A stretch of 64,000 nucleotides of DNA from Vulcanimicrobiota bacterium (GTDB lineage Bacteria; Vulcanimicrobiota; Vulcanimicrobiia; Vulcanimicrobiales; Vulcanimicrobiaceae), in the NCBI GenBank assembly GCA_013036105.1, contig JAAXCX010000004.1, positions 62,001 through 126,000 of the forward strand. Reading direction: 5' to 3'. Under the pieces are notes generated by a model, which made no database searches, had not been told where the DNA came from, and saw nothing but the letters and a program-made list of their open reading frames with translations. Shown piece by piece: positions 53,033-62,277 of the stretch. The position numbers and the translations under genes were made by a program. Position 1 is the stretch's first letter; every line of letters begins with the position of its first letter.

Positions 53033-54210
53033 TACGGTGCGTGCGCCGGCGCGTCAAAAGCGAGCGCGGTCATCATCGCAACGCCAGCCGGCAAGGCCGC
53101 TTCGTCGATATCAAACGTGCTCGAATGGTGAGGGTTCGCCGTTTCGCCATTACCGCGCGCGCCGAGCGTGTAAAAACATGCCGGCACCCGTTGGGCGAAA
53201 AACGAGAAATCTTCGGCACCCATCAACTTATCCGCGGCAAAAACACGCCCGTCGCCAAAAATGTTGCGGGCCAGAGTTTCGGCATACTGCGACTGATCGG
53301 GATCGTTGGCTGTAACGGGATAGCGCTTGAGGTACTGGTAGTCGTAAGACGCGCCGGCCGCGTCGCAGGACGCTTTGAGAATCCGTTCGATTCTCCCCGG
53401 CATTGAATCGCGCAGCGCCTCGGAAAACGCGCGTACCGTGCCAAGCATGCGGACGGTGCGCGGGATGACGTTGTGTATCGTTCCGCCGTGGATGGAACCG
53501 ATCGTTACGACCGCAGGTTCGAGCGGATCGACATTGCGGCTGACGATCTGCTGCAGCGACGTGACGAATTCGGCTGCCGTGAGAATCGGATCGATCGTGT
53601 CGTGCGGAGCTGCGCCGTGGCCACCTTTTCCGAGCACTTCGATTTCGATCGAGTCGCTCGACGCATAAAACGGGCCGCCGCGAAAACCCAGCGTACCCGT
53701 CTCGTATTTCGAACTCAAATGCAGTCCGTAGGCACGCTCAATTCCAAAGCGATCGATGATGCCTTCCTCAACCATGGCTTGCGCGCCGCCCTGACCTTCC
53801 TCCGCCGGCTGAAAGACCAGGCAAACGGTTCCCGTCAGCTCTTCGCGGCGCGCCGCGATGAGCTCGGCGGCGCCAAGCAAAATGGCGACGTGACCGTCGT
53901 GGCCGCACGCGTGCATGACGCCGTCGTTGCGCGACTTGTACGCCTGCGCATTTTCCTCGAGTATGGGCAGCGCATCCATGTCCGCGCGCAGCATGATCGT
54001 GCGCCCGCCTTTGGGTCCGCGCAAGACTCCGACCACGCCGGTCCGCGCTATGCCGCTATGCACGTCGTAGCCGAGACTCCGCAGGCGCTCGGCGATAATT
54101 CGGGCCGTGCGCTCTTCCTGGAAACCGAGCTCCGGGTGCATATGCAGGTCCCGGCGGGTGCCAACGACCTGGTCGACAAGCTTCGCGGGAACCTCGATGG
54201 TAGCGGTCAT
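53032..54210 (-). CDS. M20D-family amidohydrolase (hippurate hydrolase/aminoacylase type)
   Basis: The protein is 392 residues from ATG 54210. The frame is open to 54291 but those residues fit no homologue. It has the M20D metal motifs: RRDLHMHPELGFQEERTA, LRADMDALPI, HACGHDGHVAILLGAA with the metal-binding histidine pair, VCLVFQPAEEGQGGA with its catalytic glutamates, and a final LMGAEDFSFFAQRVPACFYTLG with the last glutamate ligand. Members cleave N-acyl amino acids or related amides in the cytoplasm. It leads an operon with the Tag-like gene. No clear Shine-Dalgarno is seen. Confidence 0.93.
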   Translation of the reverse strand: MTATIEVPAKLVDQVVGTRRDLHMHPELGFQEERTARIIAERLRSLGYDVHSGIARTGVVGVLRGPKGGRTIMLRADMDALPILEENAQAYKSRNDGVMHACGHDGHVAILLGAAELIAARREELTGTVCLVFQPAEEGQGGAQAMVEEGIIDRFGIERAYGLHLSSKYETGTLGFRGGPFYASSDSIEIEVLGKGGHGAAPHDTIDPILTAAEFVTSLQQIVSRNVDPLEPAVVTIGSIHGGTIHNVIPRTVRMLGTVRAFSEALRDSMPGRIERILKASCDAAGASYDYQYLKRYPVTANDPDQSQYAETLARNIFGDGRVFAADKLMGAEDFSFFAQRVPACFYTLGARGNGETANPHHSSTFDIDEAALPAGVAMMTALAFDAPAHAP

Positions 54211-54334
54211 GAAGAAGCTGTTCGCCCTCGGGGTGCGGCTGACCCAGGGGTCTTCCTTTTCGGCAAATCGCATGATAGGATTTGCCGGCAAGCGAACCCA
54301 TCAACCAACCCACCCGAGTAAGGAGTCCCGTTCA

Positions 54335-54649
54335 GTGTACGTCGATGAAATGTTGAACTGTGTCGACTGTGGACGTCAATTTGCGTTTACGGCCGGAGAA
54401 CAGCAGTTCTACGCCACCAAAGGTTTTCAAAATAAGCCCAACCGCTGTCCGGATTGCCGCCAGGCGCGCAAGCAAATGCGTTCGCAAAGCGGCGGCGGGA
54501 TGAGCGGCGGCGGTGGCCAGCGCAACCGCGAAATGTTCCAAGCCACGTGCAGCCAGTGCGGCGGCGTTGCCGAAGTGCCGTTCCAGCCGCGCGGCGAAAA
54601 GCCGGTATATTGCCGCGACTGCTTCGCGTCGCGTCCGAATTACCGCTAA
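54335..54649 (+). CDS. Double zinc-ribbon protein (CxxC-x17-CxxC type)
   Basis: From GTG 54335, with AAGGAG upstream, the product has 104 residues. It carries two zinc-binding motifs: CVDCGRQFAFTAGEQQFYAT with a distal CPDC, and CSQCGGVAEVPFQPRGEKPV with CRDC. A Gly/Ser/Gln-rich linker (SGGGMSGGGG) separates them. The pattern is that of small bacterial zinc-ribbon proteins of unknown role, often thought to bind nucleic acid or act in stress responses. Basic residues (RCPDCRQARKQMR) support nucleic-acid contact. A strong intrinsic terminator follows. Confidence 0.9.
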   Translation: MYVDEMLNCVDCGRQFAFTAGEQQFYATKGFQNKPNRCPDCRQARKQMRSQSGGGMSGGGGQRNREMFQATCSQCGGVAEVPFQPRGEKPVYCRDCFASRPNYR

Positions 54650-54667
54650 ATTTCGGCGGTTTGAAGA

Positions 54668-56143
54668 CTAGCCCGCCGGTACGCCGGCGGGTTTTTTCTT
54701 TGCGGGAAATGCGAGCGCGATCAGTACGCACAACGCAACGTTAACAACGAGCGCAAGGAACCCTGGATTGACGTTCCACACCGTGACGACCATATGGACG
54801 GCTGCCCAGTGCGTCAGCGAGTATCCGATAATCTCTCCGGCAAGAAGGCCGGCGCCGACCGCCCACGGCCCGACACGACGCCAGACCAGCCCGAAGATGA
54901 CGCCTGGCGCCAATTGTGTTATTCCAACGTAGTAAAACAGCAGTAGATCGACAAGTGACGCGGTGTATCGGAGCCAGATCACCAGAGCGAGAGCGGCAAT
55001 GATCAAAACGAGTACGCGCGTCGCCCAAGTGCGCTCGCGGTCGCCGGTCGCAATGTTGAATCCGTCCCCCAATACGTTTTTGGAAAAAACGCTGGCGGCG
55101 CCGAGCAGTAACGTGGAAGCGGGAAGGAGTGCCGCAAGGCAGCCGGCGGCCGCAACTATGCCAAGAACTGGTGCGGAGTAGAAACGCTGTACGACGAGCA
55201 TGAACGATTGATCGCTTGCGTGGCCCTTTAATCCCGGATGAACCATGAGTGCGGTAAAGCCGGCGAAGAAGACAAAGAGCAGAACGAGCTGATAGAGGGG
55301 CATGAAAATCATGTTACGGCGAAGTGTCTCCGCGCTCCGCGCCGAATAGATTGCCGGCGCATTGGCAGGACCCATGAAAAAACCGATCCCCGTAAGCAAA
55401 ATCGTCGTTATAAACCAGGGAATTGTGTACGAAGCGTTTGCGTGGCCTGGCGGGGGCAGTATCGTCCAGTGTGGATGGGTCTGCAATAAGCGGTCGATCA
55501 TTCCGAGCGGCGAGCCAAAAAAATGCGCTGGTAACGCGATTCCCGCAAACAGCACGGCTCCGAGCACTAGCACGTCCTTGATGACGCTGGCCCAGGCGGT
55601 GCCGCGAAGCCCTGCGGTGAAAACGAAGAGTGCCATAACAACGAAGGCAATGCTGACAGCGACGGTGCCGTTGTAGCCGCCATATCCTGCGATGCCGAGA
55701 AGAATTTGCATACCGGAAAGTTGCAGCGTCACGTATGGTACTACCAAAAAGAATTGAAGCGCGGCAACGAGGATCCCCAGCACTTTGCTGTCGTACCGAT
55801 CGATGAAGAGGTCGGCAAGGGTGAGCAGGCCTCGTTCTTTCCCGATTCGCCAAATCGGTGGTAGCAAAAAGAAACCTATACAATACGCCAGCGTACCGTA
55901 AGCCAAGATATAAAAAGCGGCGGCGCCCTTGTCGTAAGCCCAACCTGCGGCTCCCAAGAATGTGAAGCTCGTATAGATCTCGCCCGCCAGCAAAATCCAA
56001 AGCAGCAGCGCGCCGAACGAACGGCCGCCGACGATGTATTCTTGCGGATCCATTTTCAGACGACGCACGCTGGTCAGCGCGAAAAGGATCGTACCGAGGA
56101 TAACTGCCCCAACGATGGTCAGGGCGATCGTTTGGGAGCTCAA
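54668..56143 (-). CDS. Sodium:solute symporter family transporter
   Basis: The 491-residue protein has the 13-helix outline of SSS transporters (PutP, ActP, PanF kin). The start motif is EYIVGGRSFGALLLWILLAGEIYTSFTFLG, then LTLADLFIDRYDSKVLGIL, the GFFMGPANAPAIYSARSAETLRRN re-entrant region and ALLPASTLLLGAASVFSKNVL. It would import an organic acid, amino acid or vitamin with Na+ across the inner membrane; the substrate is not predictable. The DUF3311 gene overlaps its start by four bases (ATGA), a pairing also seen in other bacteria. A second pair is found at 62239-63916. Confidence 0.94.
   Translation of the reverse strand: MSSQTIALTIVGAVILGTILFALTSVRRLKMDPQEYIVGGRSFGALLLWILLAGEIYTSFTFLGAAGWAYDKGAAAFYILAYGTLAYCIGFFLLPPIWRIGKERGLLTLADLFIDRYDSKVLGILVAALQFFLVVPYVTLQLSGMQILLGIAGYGGYNGTVAVSIAFVVMALFVFTAGLRGTAWASVIKDVLVLGAVLFAGIALPAHFFGSPLGMIDRLLQTHPHWTILPPPGHANASYTIPWFITTILLTGIGFFMGPANAPAIYSARSAETLRRNMIFMPLYQLVLLFVFFAGFTALMVHPGLKGHASDQSFMLVVQRFYSAPVLGIVAAAGCLAALLPASTLLLGAASVFSKNVLGDGFNIATGDRERTWATRVLVLIIAALALVIWLRYTASLVDLLLFYYVGITQLAPGVIFGLVWRRVGPWAVGAGLLAGEIIGYSLTHWAAVHMVVTVWNVNPGFLALVVNVALCVLIALAFPAKKKPAGVPAG
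54672..54697 (+). terminator. Rho-independent terminator of the zinc-ribbon gene
   Basis: CCCGCCGG and CCGGCGGG (54672-54691) form a perfect 8-bp stem with a TACG tetraloop and a six-T tract (54692-54697). It overlaps the final codons of the convergent symporter gene. Confidence 0.93.
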
Positions 56144-56337
56144 GTACTGCGCCCGTATCGATTAGCAGCCAGCAAAAAGAGCGGCGTGACCGCTACCCAA
56201 AACACCATCCACGCCAGCAAGAACGGAAAGCCGAGAATGCGCGGCTCCTCGCGGTTGACGAAGGGAATCGCCAGCGTCAGCATGACGGGCGGAATTGCCG
56301 CAAGGGCGATTTGCGTAAAGCGCGCGGCGGGTGTCAT
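56140..56337 (-). CDS. DUF3311 small membrane protein, partner of the symporter
   Basis: The 65-residue protein has two membrane helices (about 10-24 and 36-58) separated by the DUF3311 signature FVNREEPRILGFPFLLAWMVFW. Such proteins are encoded next to SSS transporters (as with yhjC next to yhjB in Bacillus) and are thought to form part of the permease. The stop overlaps the symporter start in ATGA. The gene is divergent from the oxidoreductase gene with 29 bases between starts. Confidence 0.88.
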   Translation of the reverse strand: MTPAARFTQIALAAIPPVMLTLAIPFVNREEPRILGFPFLLAWMVFWVAVTPLFLLAANRYGRST

Positions 56338-56366
56338 CTCGGAGTTACTAGTAGTATAAGCGGCTT

Positions 56367-57950
56367 GTGAAAACCTATGACGCGATCATCGTGGGCGCCG
56401 GGCATAATGGCCTGGTCACTGCGTGTTACCTGGCGCGCGCCAAACGCAAGGTCCTGGTCCTCGAACGCCGCTATATCGTAGGCGGTGCGTGCGTTACGGA
56501 AGAGCGCACGTTCCCTGGATACAAAGTTTCGACTGCCGCCTACGTCAACAGCCTTTTTCGCCCCGAGATCATTCGCGATCTCCGGCTGCGTGATTACGGG
56601 TTTGAGCTGCTCGAGCGAAGCCCGGCTTCGTTTTCGCCCTTTCTGGACGGCCGCTACTTGATGCTCGGCTCCGATAAGCAGAGCGAACTGGGCGAAATCG
56701 CAAAGTTCAGCCGTAAAGACGCCCAACGTTACCCCGAGTATGAAAAGATGCTCGAACGCGTCGCGGCCGTCATCGAACCGACGCTCGGACAAAAACCGCC
56801 CAATGTTGTAAGACCGTCCGTTGCTGATCTCATAGGAATGGCGAAGCTCGGACGCGGCATGCAAAAACTCGGCCCGCAAATGGGTGAGGCAGTGGAAATC
56901 CTCACCGGTGCGGCGCGACCGATTCTGGACCGCTGGTTCGAATCGGAAGAACTGAAGGCGACGCTCGCCACGGACGCGATCATCGGTGCGTTCGCGCCGC
57001 CGTCGATGCCGGGCACCGCTTACGTCCTGTTTCATCATGTCATGGGCGAGACGAACGGCAAACGCGGCGTGTGGGCATACGTGCGGGGCGGCATGGGCGG
57101 CCTCACGCAAGCGTTGGCGAAAGCGGCGGCGGACCTGGGCGTCGAGATCAGAACCGAGGCTGAAGTCGCCCGGATTCTCGTTACGAATGGCGCCGTCCGC
57201 GGCGTCGCGCTTTCCAACGGCGACGAGTTTTCGGCCGCAGCGGTCGCGAGCAACGCCGATTGCAACGTCACGTTTAATAAGCTGCTCGGACGCGAACATG
57301 TACCAGCGGATTTTATCGAGGCCATCGACCGGATCAGTTACGACAGCGCGTCGGCGAAGGTCAACGTTGCGCTCGAGCACCTGCCGGACTTCACGGCCCT
57401 CCCAGGAACGCAGAGCGGTCCGCAACACCGTGGGACCGTGCACTTGTGCCCGGATCAAGATTTCATCGAGCGCGCCTACGATGATGCCAAGTACGGCGAG
57501 CCGTCGCGCGAGCCGGTCGTGGAGTGCACGATACCGTCGGCGGTCGACGACACGGTTGCGCCGCCCGGGAAACATCTCATGTCGATGTTCGTGCAATATA
57601 CACCCTACGCACCGAAGAGCGCGCCTTGGAACTCCACCACAAGGGACGCCTTCGCCGATAGGTGTTTCGATGTCGTCGAGCGGTACGCGCCCGGATTCAA
57701 GAATAGCGTTATCGACCGCCAAGTGCTTACGCCGCCGGATATCGAAAATGTCTTTGGCTTAACCGGCGGAAACATTTTTCAAGGTGCAATGACGCTCGAT
57801 CATCTCTTTATGTTCCGGCCCGCGCCGGGCTACGCCGGGTACAGGATGCCGGTTAAAGGGTTATTTCTGTGCGGGTCTGCAGCTCATCCCGGCGGCGGAG
57901 TGATGGGCGCCGCGGGTTTGAATGCCGCCAAGGAGATGCTGAAAGGATGA
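56367..57950 (+). CDS. PYROXD2-like FAD-dependent oxidoreductase (phytoene-desaturase superfamily)
   Basis: The 527-residue protein begins with an FAD/NAD-binding Rossmann motif GAGHNGLVTACYLARAKRKV. The phytoene-desaturase-type features AYVNSLFRPEIIRDLRL and a C-terminal FAD-contact LFLCGSAAHPGGGVMGAAGL follow. The combination, with the family-type segments GTVHLCP and MSMFVQYTPY, matches PYROXD2-like enzymes rather than carotenoid synthases. No carotenoid genes are nearby. The start is GTG. A TATAAG lies six bases upstream, so the message may be leaderless. The O-methyltransferase gene overlaps its end by four bases. Confidence 0.9.
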   Translation: MKTYDAIIVGAGHNGLVTACYLARAKRKVLVLERRYIVGGACVTEERTFPGYKVSTAAYVNSLFRPEIIRDLRLRDYGFELLERSPASFSPFLDGRYLMLGSDKQSELGEIAKFSRKDAQRYPEYEKMLERVAAVIEPTLGQKPPNVVRPSVADLIGMAKLGRGMQKLGPQMGEAVEILTGAARPILDRWFESEELKATLATDAIIGAFAPPSMPGTAYVLFHHVMGETNGKRGVWAYVRGGMGGLTQALAKAAADLGVEIRTEAEVARILVTNGAVRGVALSNGDEFSAAAVASNADCNVTFNKLLGREHVPADFIEAIDRISYDSASAKVNVALEHLPDFTALPGTQSGPQHRGTVHLCPDQDFIERAYDDAKYGEPSREPVVECTIPSAVDDTVAPPGKHLMSMFVQYTPYAPKSAPWNSTTRDAFADRCFDVVERYAPGFKNSVIDRQVLTPPDIENVFGLTGGNIFQGAMTLDHLFMFRPAPGYAGYRMPVKGLFLCGSAAHPGGGVMGAAGLNAAKEMLKG

Positions 57951-58603
57951 ACTCCAAATCGTTTCTCGTGCCCGACCCGATTTACGACTACATCCTGAAA
58001 ACCACGCTGCGTGAAATACCGGTTCAGCGCGAGCTGCGCGAACGCACCGCGACGATGCCGCAAGCGCGTATGCAAACCGGACCCGATCAATTGCAGTTCA
58101 TGCAGATACTGGTCCGGGCGATTCAGGCGCGCCGTTGCATCGAAGTGGGCGTCTACACGGGCGCAAGCGCGCTAGCGGTCGCCTTGGCTATTCCGGATGA
58201 CGGAACCATCGTGGCCTGCGACGTCAGCGAAGAATATACGGCAATTGCGCGAGAGTTTTGGCAGCGCGCCGGAGTCGAGCATAAAATCGATCTGCATCTG
58301 GCGCCCGGCGACGAAACGTTGAAGGGCCTGCTGCTGCAGCAAGGCGGTTACGATTTTGCCTACATCGATGCCGATAAGACCAATTACGACGCGTATTACG
58401 AACTCGTGCTGCGCCTGCTGCGCCCGGGCGGACTGATCGCGATCGATAACGTGCTGTGGGGCGGTGACGTCGCCGATCCGGCGGAAACCGATGCGGACAC
58501 CGTGGCGCTGCGAAAACTCAACGAGAAGATCGGCCGGGACGAACGCGTTGACGCGAGCCTCTTGACGATCGGCGACGGGCTCTCAATCGTCCGCAAGCGG
58601 TGA
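57947..58603 (+). CDS. SAM-dependent O-methyltransferase (class I, COMT-like)
   Basis: The 218-residue enzyme has a SAM-binding core: IEVGVYTGASALAVALAI (motif I), VACDVSEEYTAIAREFW, DFAYIDADKTNYDAYYEL with metal-binding aspartates and asparagine, and GLIAIDNVLWGGDV. These are the features of catechol/caffeoyl-CoA-type O-methyltransferases that need a divalent metal. The ATG overlaps the preceding TGA (ATGA). This suggests the two act on the same small molecule, for example a quinol or catechol product, though the substrate is not known. Confidence 0.95.
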   Translation: MNSKSFLVPDPIYDYILKTTLREIPVQRELRERTATMPQARMQTGPDQLQFMQILVRAIQARRCIEVGVYTGASALAVALAIPDDGTIVACDVSEEYTAIAREFWQRAGVEHKIDLHLAPGDETLKGLLLQQGGYDFAYIDADKTNYDAYYELVLRLLRPGGLIAIDNVLWGGDVADPAETDADTVALRKLNEKIGRDERVDASLLTIGDGLSIVRKR

Positions 58604-58604
58604 T

Positions 58605-59237
58605 ATGAGCGCCAAGTTTACGAGCGGAAGCCTCGATAAAGCCCGGCTGGATACGCTCGTCGACGCGGTATACGCGATTGCGCTGACGCTGCTGGTATTG
58701 GATTTGAAGTTGCCCGACGGGCTGAGAACCTTTGAGGTTCCGGCGCATCTGCGCGAGATGCTGCCGAAGATCGCTGTCTATGCCATCGCGTTCTCCACCG
58801 TAGCATTGCTCTGGGTTTGCCATCATTACTACTCCACGCTCGTGACCGGCACCGACTTCACGCACGTCATGCTCAATCTTTCTCCGCTCCTGCTCGTTGC
58901 GCTGGTTCCATTTACCGCTGCCGCGATGGGCACGTATCATAACTCGTCGTGGGCGGTTGCCGCGTTTACGCTCAATGTCGCGGTGATCTGTTTTTTGTAT
59001 GTTCTCAACTGGGCGCACTGCAGAAGGCGGCTGGTTCCGGCGCAGGTTGATCGCCGGTTGCTCGATACGATGTCCGCGAATGCATGGTATTCGCTCGCGG
59101 GCGAAATCTTGGCGACCGCCTTGGCCTTCGTCGTGCCGGTTCTCGGCATCGCCGTGGCGGCCGTCATGGTACCCGCGGGGTTTGCCGCGATGGCGCGGCT
59201 GGAGCCACGCATTATGGAAGCCGTGAAGGAGCGTTAG
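58605..59237 (+). CDS. TMEM175-like potassium channel (DUF1211)
   Basis: The 210-residue protein has six predicted helices. The TMEM175 signature appears in helix 1 as RLDTLVDAVYAIALTLLVLDLKLP, where other members have F-S-D-A. It includes the helix-6 ending GFAAMARLEPRI. Bacterial members are K+-selective channels in the inner membrane. It starts one base after the methyltransferase stop and probably shares its transcript. The 3' end overlaps the convergent GT39 gene by four bases. Confidence 0.85.
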   Translation: MSAKFTSGSLDKARLDTLVDAVYAIALTLLVLDLKLPDGLRTFEVPAHLREMLPKIAVYAIAFSTVALLWVCHHYYSTLVTGTDFTHVMLNLSPLLLVALVPFTAAAMGTYHNSSWAVAAFTLNVAVICFLYVLNWAHCRRRLVPAQVDRRLLDTMSANAWYSLAGEILATALAFVVPVLGIAVAAVMVPAGFAAMARLEPRIMEAVKER

Positions 59238-60769
59238 GCGCCGTACCAGCGAAGCCGCGGCCACAGCTCTTTCAGCGGCGCGATAGGCTGCGTGCACAGA
59301 AAGATCGGCGTGGGCCCGTCGATCGCCCACCGCAACGGATCGACGAACGTACCGGCCAAAACAACGCGCCGGAAAAGAACGCGCAGCAGATCGGCTTGCG
59401 ACGCGCCGATAGCCAGCACCGAGCTTCCGTCGTAACCGCCGGTGCCCCAAAGATAGTATTGATTCTGCGCGCTGATCGGCTGCGGAAGTCCGTACTGCGG
59501 GCCATAGAATTCGATAGCCGCCGCGCCCGCATACGTGTCGGAGAATATCGCGGTACGCCTTCGCCGCTCCGGCGGAAGCTGGTTGTACACGTCTGCGACG
59601 CGGCGCGCGAGCCCCTGCCATCCGAATTCGTCGGCGAAGAGAGGCTGTACCAGGCGCGCCGGTTCCTGGTTGCGCCCCGTGACGCCCAGAAGTCTTGAAT
59701 AACCGATCAAACCTTGCGCCGAAAGTACCGGGATGGTAAACGGGGCGAGCAGCACCGCCGAGACGAGCACCATGGTGGCCGCGATCGCGCGCCAACCCGG
59801 GCGCGCACTCCAAGCGCGTTCTAGCGCGACCCATCCTGCGCAGATCAGCGGTGTATAAATCCCCGCGATATAGTAACCTTTTCCGTTGAGCAACACGGCC
59901 GCGGCCAGCAGCAGCGCAAACGCAATCGCGATGAATTGATACGAACGAAATCGCGGAGCGAACCAAAGCGCGGCCGCTCCCGCCAGCCATACCGGAATGG
60001 CGACCGGATTAAAAAACAGCAGCTGCTCCAAGAAGAAGGCGCCCGAGTTGACGAGAGGCTGCCGGAATTCGAACTGCATGCCGGAATGAAAAGCGTGCCG
60101 TCCCAACACGTCGCCGCGCAGAACCGCGACCATCGGAAAACCGTGCACAGCCTGCCACCACATGTTGGGCGCAAGAAGGACGACCGTCCCAAGGGCTGCC
60201 ATCGCAAACGCACGCGTGCGCAGTACTGCTCGCTCCGGAGTGAGCAGCAGTCCGGCGAGCACAGCCGCGGCGAGCAGAAACATCGAGTACTTTCCGTAAA
60301 GCCCAAACGTCACCGTGGCAGCAATGGCTATCCACCAGCGCGCATCGCGCGAGCGCACCAAACGCATGGTGGCGTAGACGGCCAGCGCCCACGTCATCGG
60401 CTCGTAGGACGTCGTCGTGAGCGTGGCGCCGAGAAAAAGATATGCCGGTGTCAGTGCAACGGTCAGTCCGGCAAGGCGCTGCGACCAGGCTCGTCCGCCG
60501 AGTTCGGCGGCGATCGCGCAGGCAAGATACGCGGTGACCCCCGCCGCGATCGCTACCGTTAAGCGCAGCGCGACGAGTTCGTAGTGCGCGGGCGCGGCCA
60601 GCCACGAGACAAGCGCCGTAAGCGGAGGCATGTCCACATAGCCTAACGCCAAACGTTTCGCGCAGGCGATAAAGTAGAGTTCGTCGCGATAGTAACCGTA
60701 ACGCCAGGAAACCGCGAGATGGATCGCGGCCGTCAGGATTCCGAGCGCCGAAGCGAATCGTTTATCCAA
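59234..60769 (-). CDS. GT39-family (PMT/ArnT-like) membrane glycosyltransferase
   Basis: The 511-residue protein has about eleven membrane helices. The first external loop carries the acidic pair of the catalytic site in YGYYRDELYFIACAKRL, followed by YVDMPPLTALVSWL, both typical of GT-C enzymes such as ArnT and PMT relatives. The GKYSMFLLAAAVLAGLLL and NPVAIPVWLAGAAALWF helices follow. The C-terminal part is a soluble periplasmic domain (about 390-511). It would transfer a sugar from a lipid-phosphate carrier to a protein or lipid at the outer face of the inner membrane. Confidence 0.92.
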   Translation of the reverse strand: MDKRFASALGILTAAIHLAVSWRYGYYRDELYFIACAKRLALGYVDMPPLTALVSWLAAPAHYELVALRLTVAIAAGVTAYLACAIAAELGGRAWSQRLAGLTVALTPAYLFLGATLTTTSYEPMTWALAVYATMRLVRSRDARWWIAIAATVTFGLYGKYSMFLLAAAVLAGLLLTPERAVLRTRAFAMAALGTVVLLAPNMWWQAVHGFPMVAVLRGDVLGRHAFHSGMQFEFRQPLVNSGAFFLEQLLFFNPVAIPVWLAGAAALWFAPRFRSYQFIAIAFALLLAAAVLLNGKGYYIAGIYTPLICAGWVALERAWSARPGWRAIAATMVLVSAVLLAPFTIPVLSAQGLIGYSRLLGVTGRNQEPARLVQPLFADEFGWQGLARRVADVYNQLPPERRRRTAIFSDTYAGAAAIEFYGPQYGLPQPISAQNQYYLWGTGGYDGSSVLAIGASQADLLRVLFRRVVLAGTFVDPLRWAIDGPTPIFLCTQPIAPLKELWPRLRWYGA

Positions 60770-60775
60770 CTGAAG

Positions 60776-61786
60776 TCATGCGGCGTCCAGACGAGGCGGA
60801 ATTGCCGAGGCGACAAAACTGAGCAGCAGCGAAAAAAGTCCCGCGTAAAAAATCGTTCCGGCCGCGAAGAGGGGGTCCCACCACGTGCCGCCCATGAATG
60901 CAACCGTGAAAACACACAAAACGGCAGCATAGATCGCCGGAACCGCAAAGGCAAAAAATCCGAACCAGCCGCGCGAGGTGAAATATGCCGGAGCGCGGGC
61001 GAGAATTATATCTCCCGCTAACCCTGCCGCGACGCTGGCCAGGAAAACGGAGACTGCGTCGAGCCATCCCAGCGAATGAGTAATCGCTATCAGCCCGTTG
61101 CCGAGGACGAACAGTATGGTGAGCGCTCCGGGCTGCAACCGGAGGTTGCGCACCAGGTAAAAGGCCGCGCCCATCATGAGCAAGCTTTGAAGAACGACGG
61201 CGATGAGCGAGCCGCCCTGCTGATAGAAATGAATGGTCATCAACGTCAACGCGTTTGCGTCAAGTTCGTGCGGCACAACGACCCCGAGCGCTCGCGCGGC
61301 ATCGACGCGAAAGAAGACTTGTGTACCCCAATGCATCAGTTCGAGGATAGCCGCCGAGGAGATGATCGCGGGCAATTGCTGCACGAGGGTGATTGGGCGC
61401 GGTGTGTTGGAGACCGCGGAACGGATGGGCCCCGAGATGATGAGCAACACGCCGGCGCCGATGACTTGGTGCGTCGGACTCAAGAGCGCGTCGAACCCCG
61501 CTTCGAAACCAAAGAACACGTGATTGATCATGTCGGCGATTCCGCCGAGCAAGAACACGAGCACGCCCAGCGCCGACCATGAATATGCCGGTCCGAGCTC
61601 TACGGCCAGGCTTTCGTTGCGGCGGCGCGCGGCCGCGTAGCGTGCGCCGACCAAATACAGCAAGAGAAGAAGGCCGGAATAGAGCAGCGCGTGCGCCCAC
61701 GTAAAAAACGTGTCGACGTCGTGACGAATGTGCCATCCGGCATCGGTGTATAGGCCGGCGATAGTCCAGTATCCGGCCAGGGCCAT
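60776..61786 (-). CDS. Polytopic membrane protein of unknown function
   Basis: From ATG 61786 the product has 336 residues and about nine hydrophobic helices. The frame is open to 61930 but would cross the divergent lipoprotein start at 61852. TTG 61807 is an alternative start. Recognisable features are an N-terminal segment DAGWHIRHDVDTFFTWAHAL, a GGIADMINHVFFGFEAGFDALLSPTHQVIGAG stretch with several histidines that could bind metal or haem, and a later THSLGWLD. The gene precedes GT39 by six bases on the same strand, so they form an operon. No family is recognised. Confidence 0.75.
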   Translation of the reverse strand: MALAGYWTIAGLYTDAGWHIRHDVDTFFTWAHALLYSGLLLLLYLVGARYAAARRRNESLAVELGPAYSWSALGVLVFLLGGIADMINHVFFGFEAGFDALLSPTHQVIGAGVLLIISGPIRSAVSNTPRPITLVQQLPAIISSAAILELMHWGTQVFFRVDAARALGVVVPHELDANALTLMTIHFYQQGGSLIAVVLQSLLMMGAAFYLVRNLRLQPGALTILFVLGNGLIAITHSLGWLDAVSVFLASVAAGLAGDIILARAPAYFTSRGWFGFFAFAVPAIYAAVLCVFTVAFMGGTWWDPLFAAGTIFYAGLFSLLLSFVASAIPPRLDAA

Positions 61787-61851
61787 CGCCCAGTCGAACC
61801 GCCTCAAGAGTCCAGGGTTCGCAAGGCTATCATTCGAACCTGCGCAGCTCG

Positions 61852-62277
61852 ATGCGCGCACAATCAATCGCGTTTGCGGCCGCGCTCGCCGTGTTGGCGG
61901 CGTGCGGATCGCATCCTGAAGCCGGCGCACAAAACGCCGTCACCATAGGCGTCGTCGCGCCCTGGCCCGCCACCGTATACGTGCGCCAAAACGATCCGCC
62001 GCGCATCCTTGCCGCACAGTTCTCCTCGTCGGTGATTCAGATCGGCCAATGGTGGTCGGGGAAAGTTGCGACCACCAGCAACGTTGCGGTTGTAGAATTG
62101 CGGTCGCCGTCGTTCTCATTTATATTGCACCGGACGGCCTTCGGCCAGTTTTCCTTCCGGACCAGGGCGTTGGCCGTGCCTTCAATCTACCGCCGCGGAT
62201 TCACCGCAGCTCTTATCGCTCGCGGCGCGGGCGGCGGGTTAACCGATGCGCGCAGCGCCGAGCTCGTTTTTCGATAG
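61852..62277 (+). CDS. Lipoprotein of unknown function
   Basis: The 141-residue product has a lipoprotein signal with lipobox VLAAC (Cys18). The mature part has beta-strand alternation (VAVVELRSPSFSFILHRTAFGQFSFR) like an immunoglobulin-like fold, which is weak evidence. It has the pattern of a small adhesin or sensor lipoprotein. It is divergent from the polytopic membrane protein, 66 bases between starts, and its 3' end overlaps the convergent symporter gene by 39 bases. Role unknown. Confidence 0.7.
   Translation: MRAQSIAFAAALAVLAACGSHPEAGAQNAVTIGVVAPWPATVYVRQNDPPRILAAQFSSSVIQIGQWWSGKVATTSNVAVVELRSPSFSFILHRTAFGQFSFRTRALAVPSIYRRGFTAALIARGAGGGLTDARSAELVFR

Noticed and set aside
56334-57722. 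462-codon reverse frame opposite the PYROXD2-like gene
   Set aside because: The forward strand has a full FAD motif and a methyltransferase gene overlap; the reverse product is low-complexity and Arg-rich.
58518-59990. 490-codon reverse frame opposite the TMEM175-like gene and the GT39 gene end
   Set aside because: Spans parts of two better supported genes on different strands; no recognisable domain.
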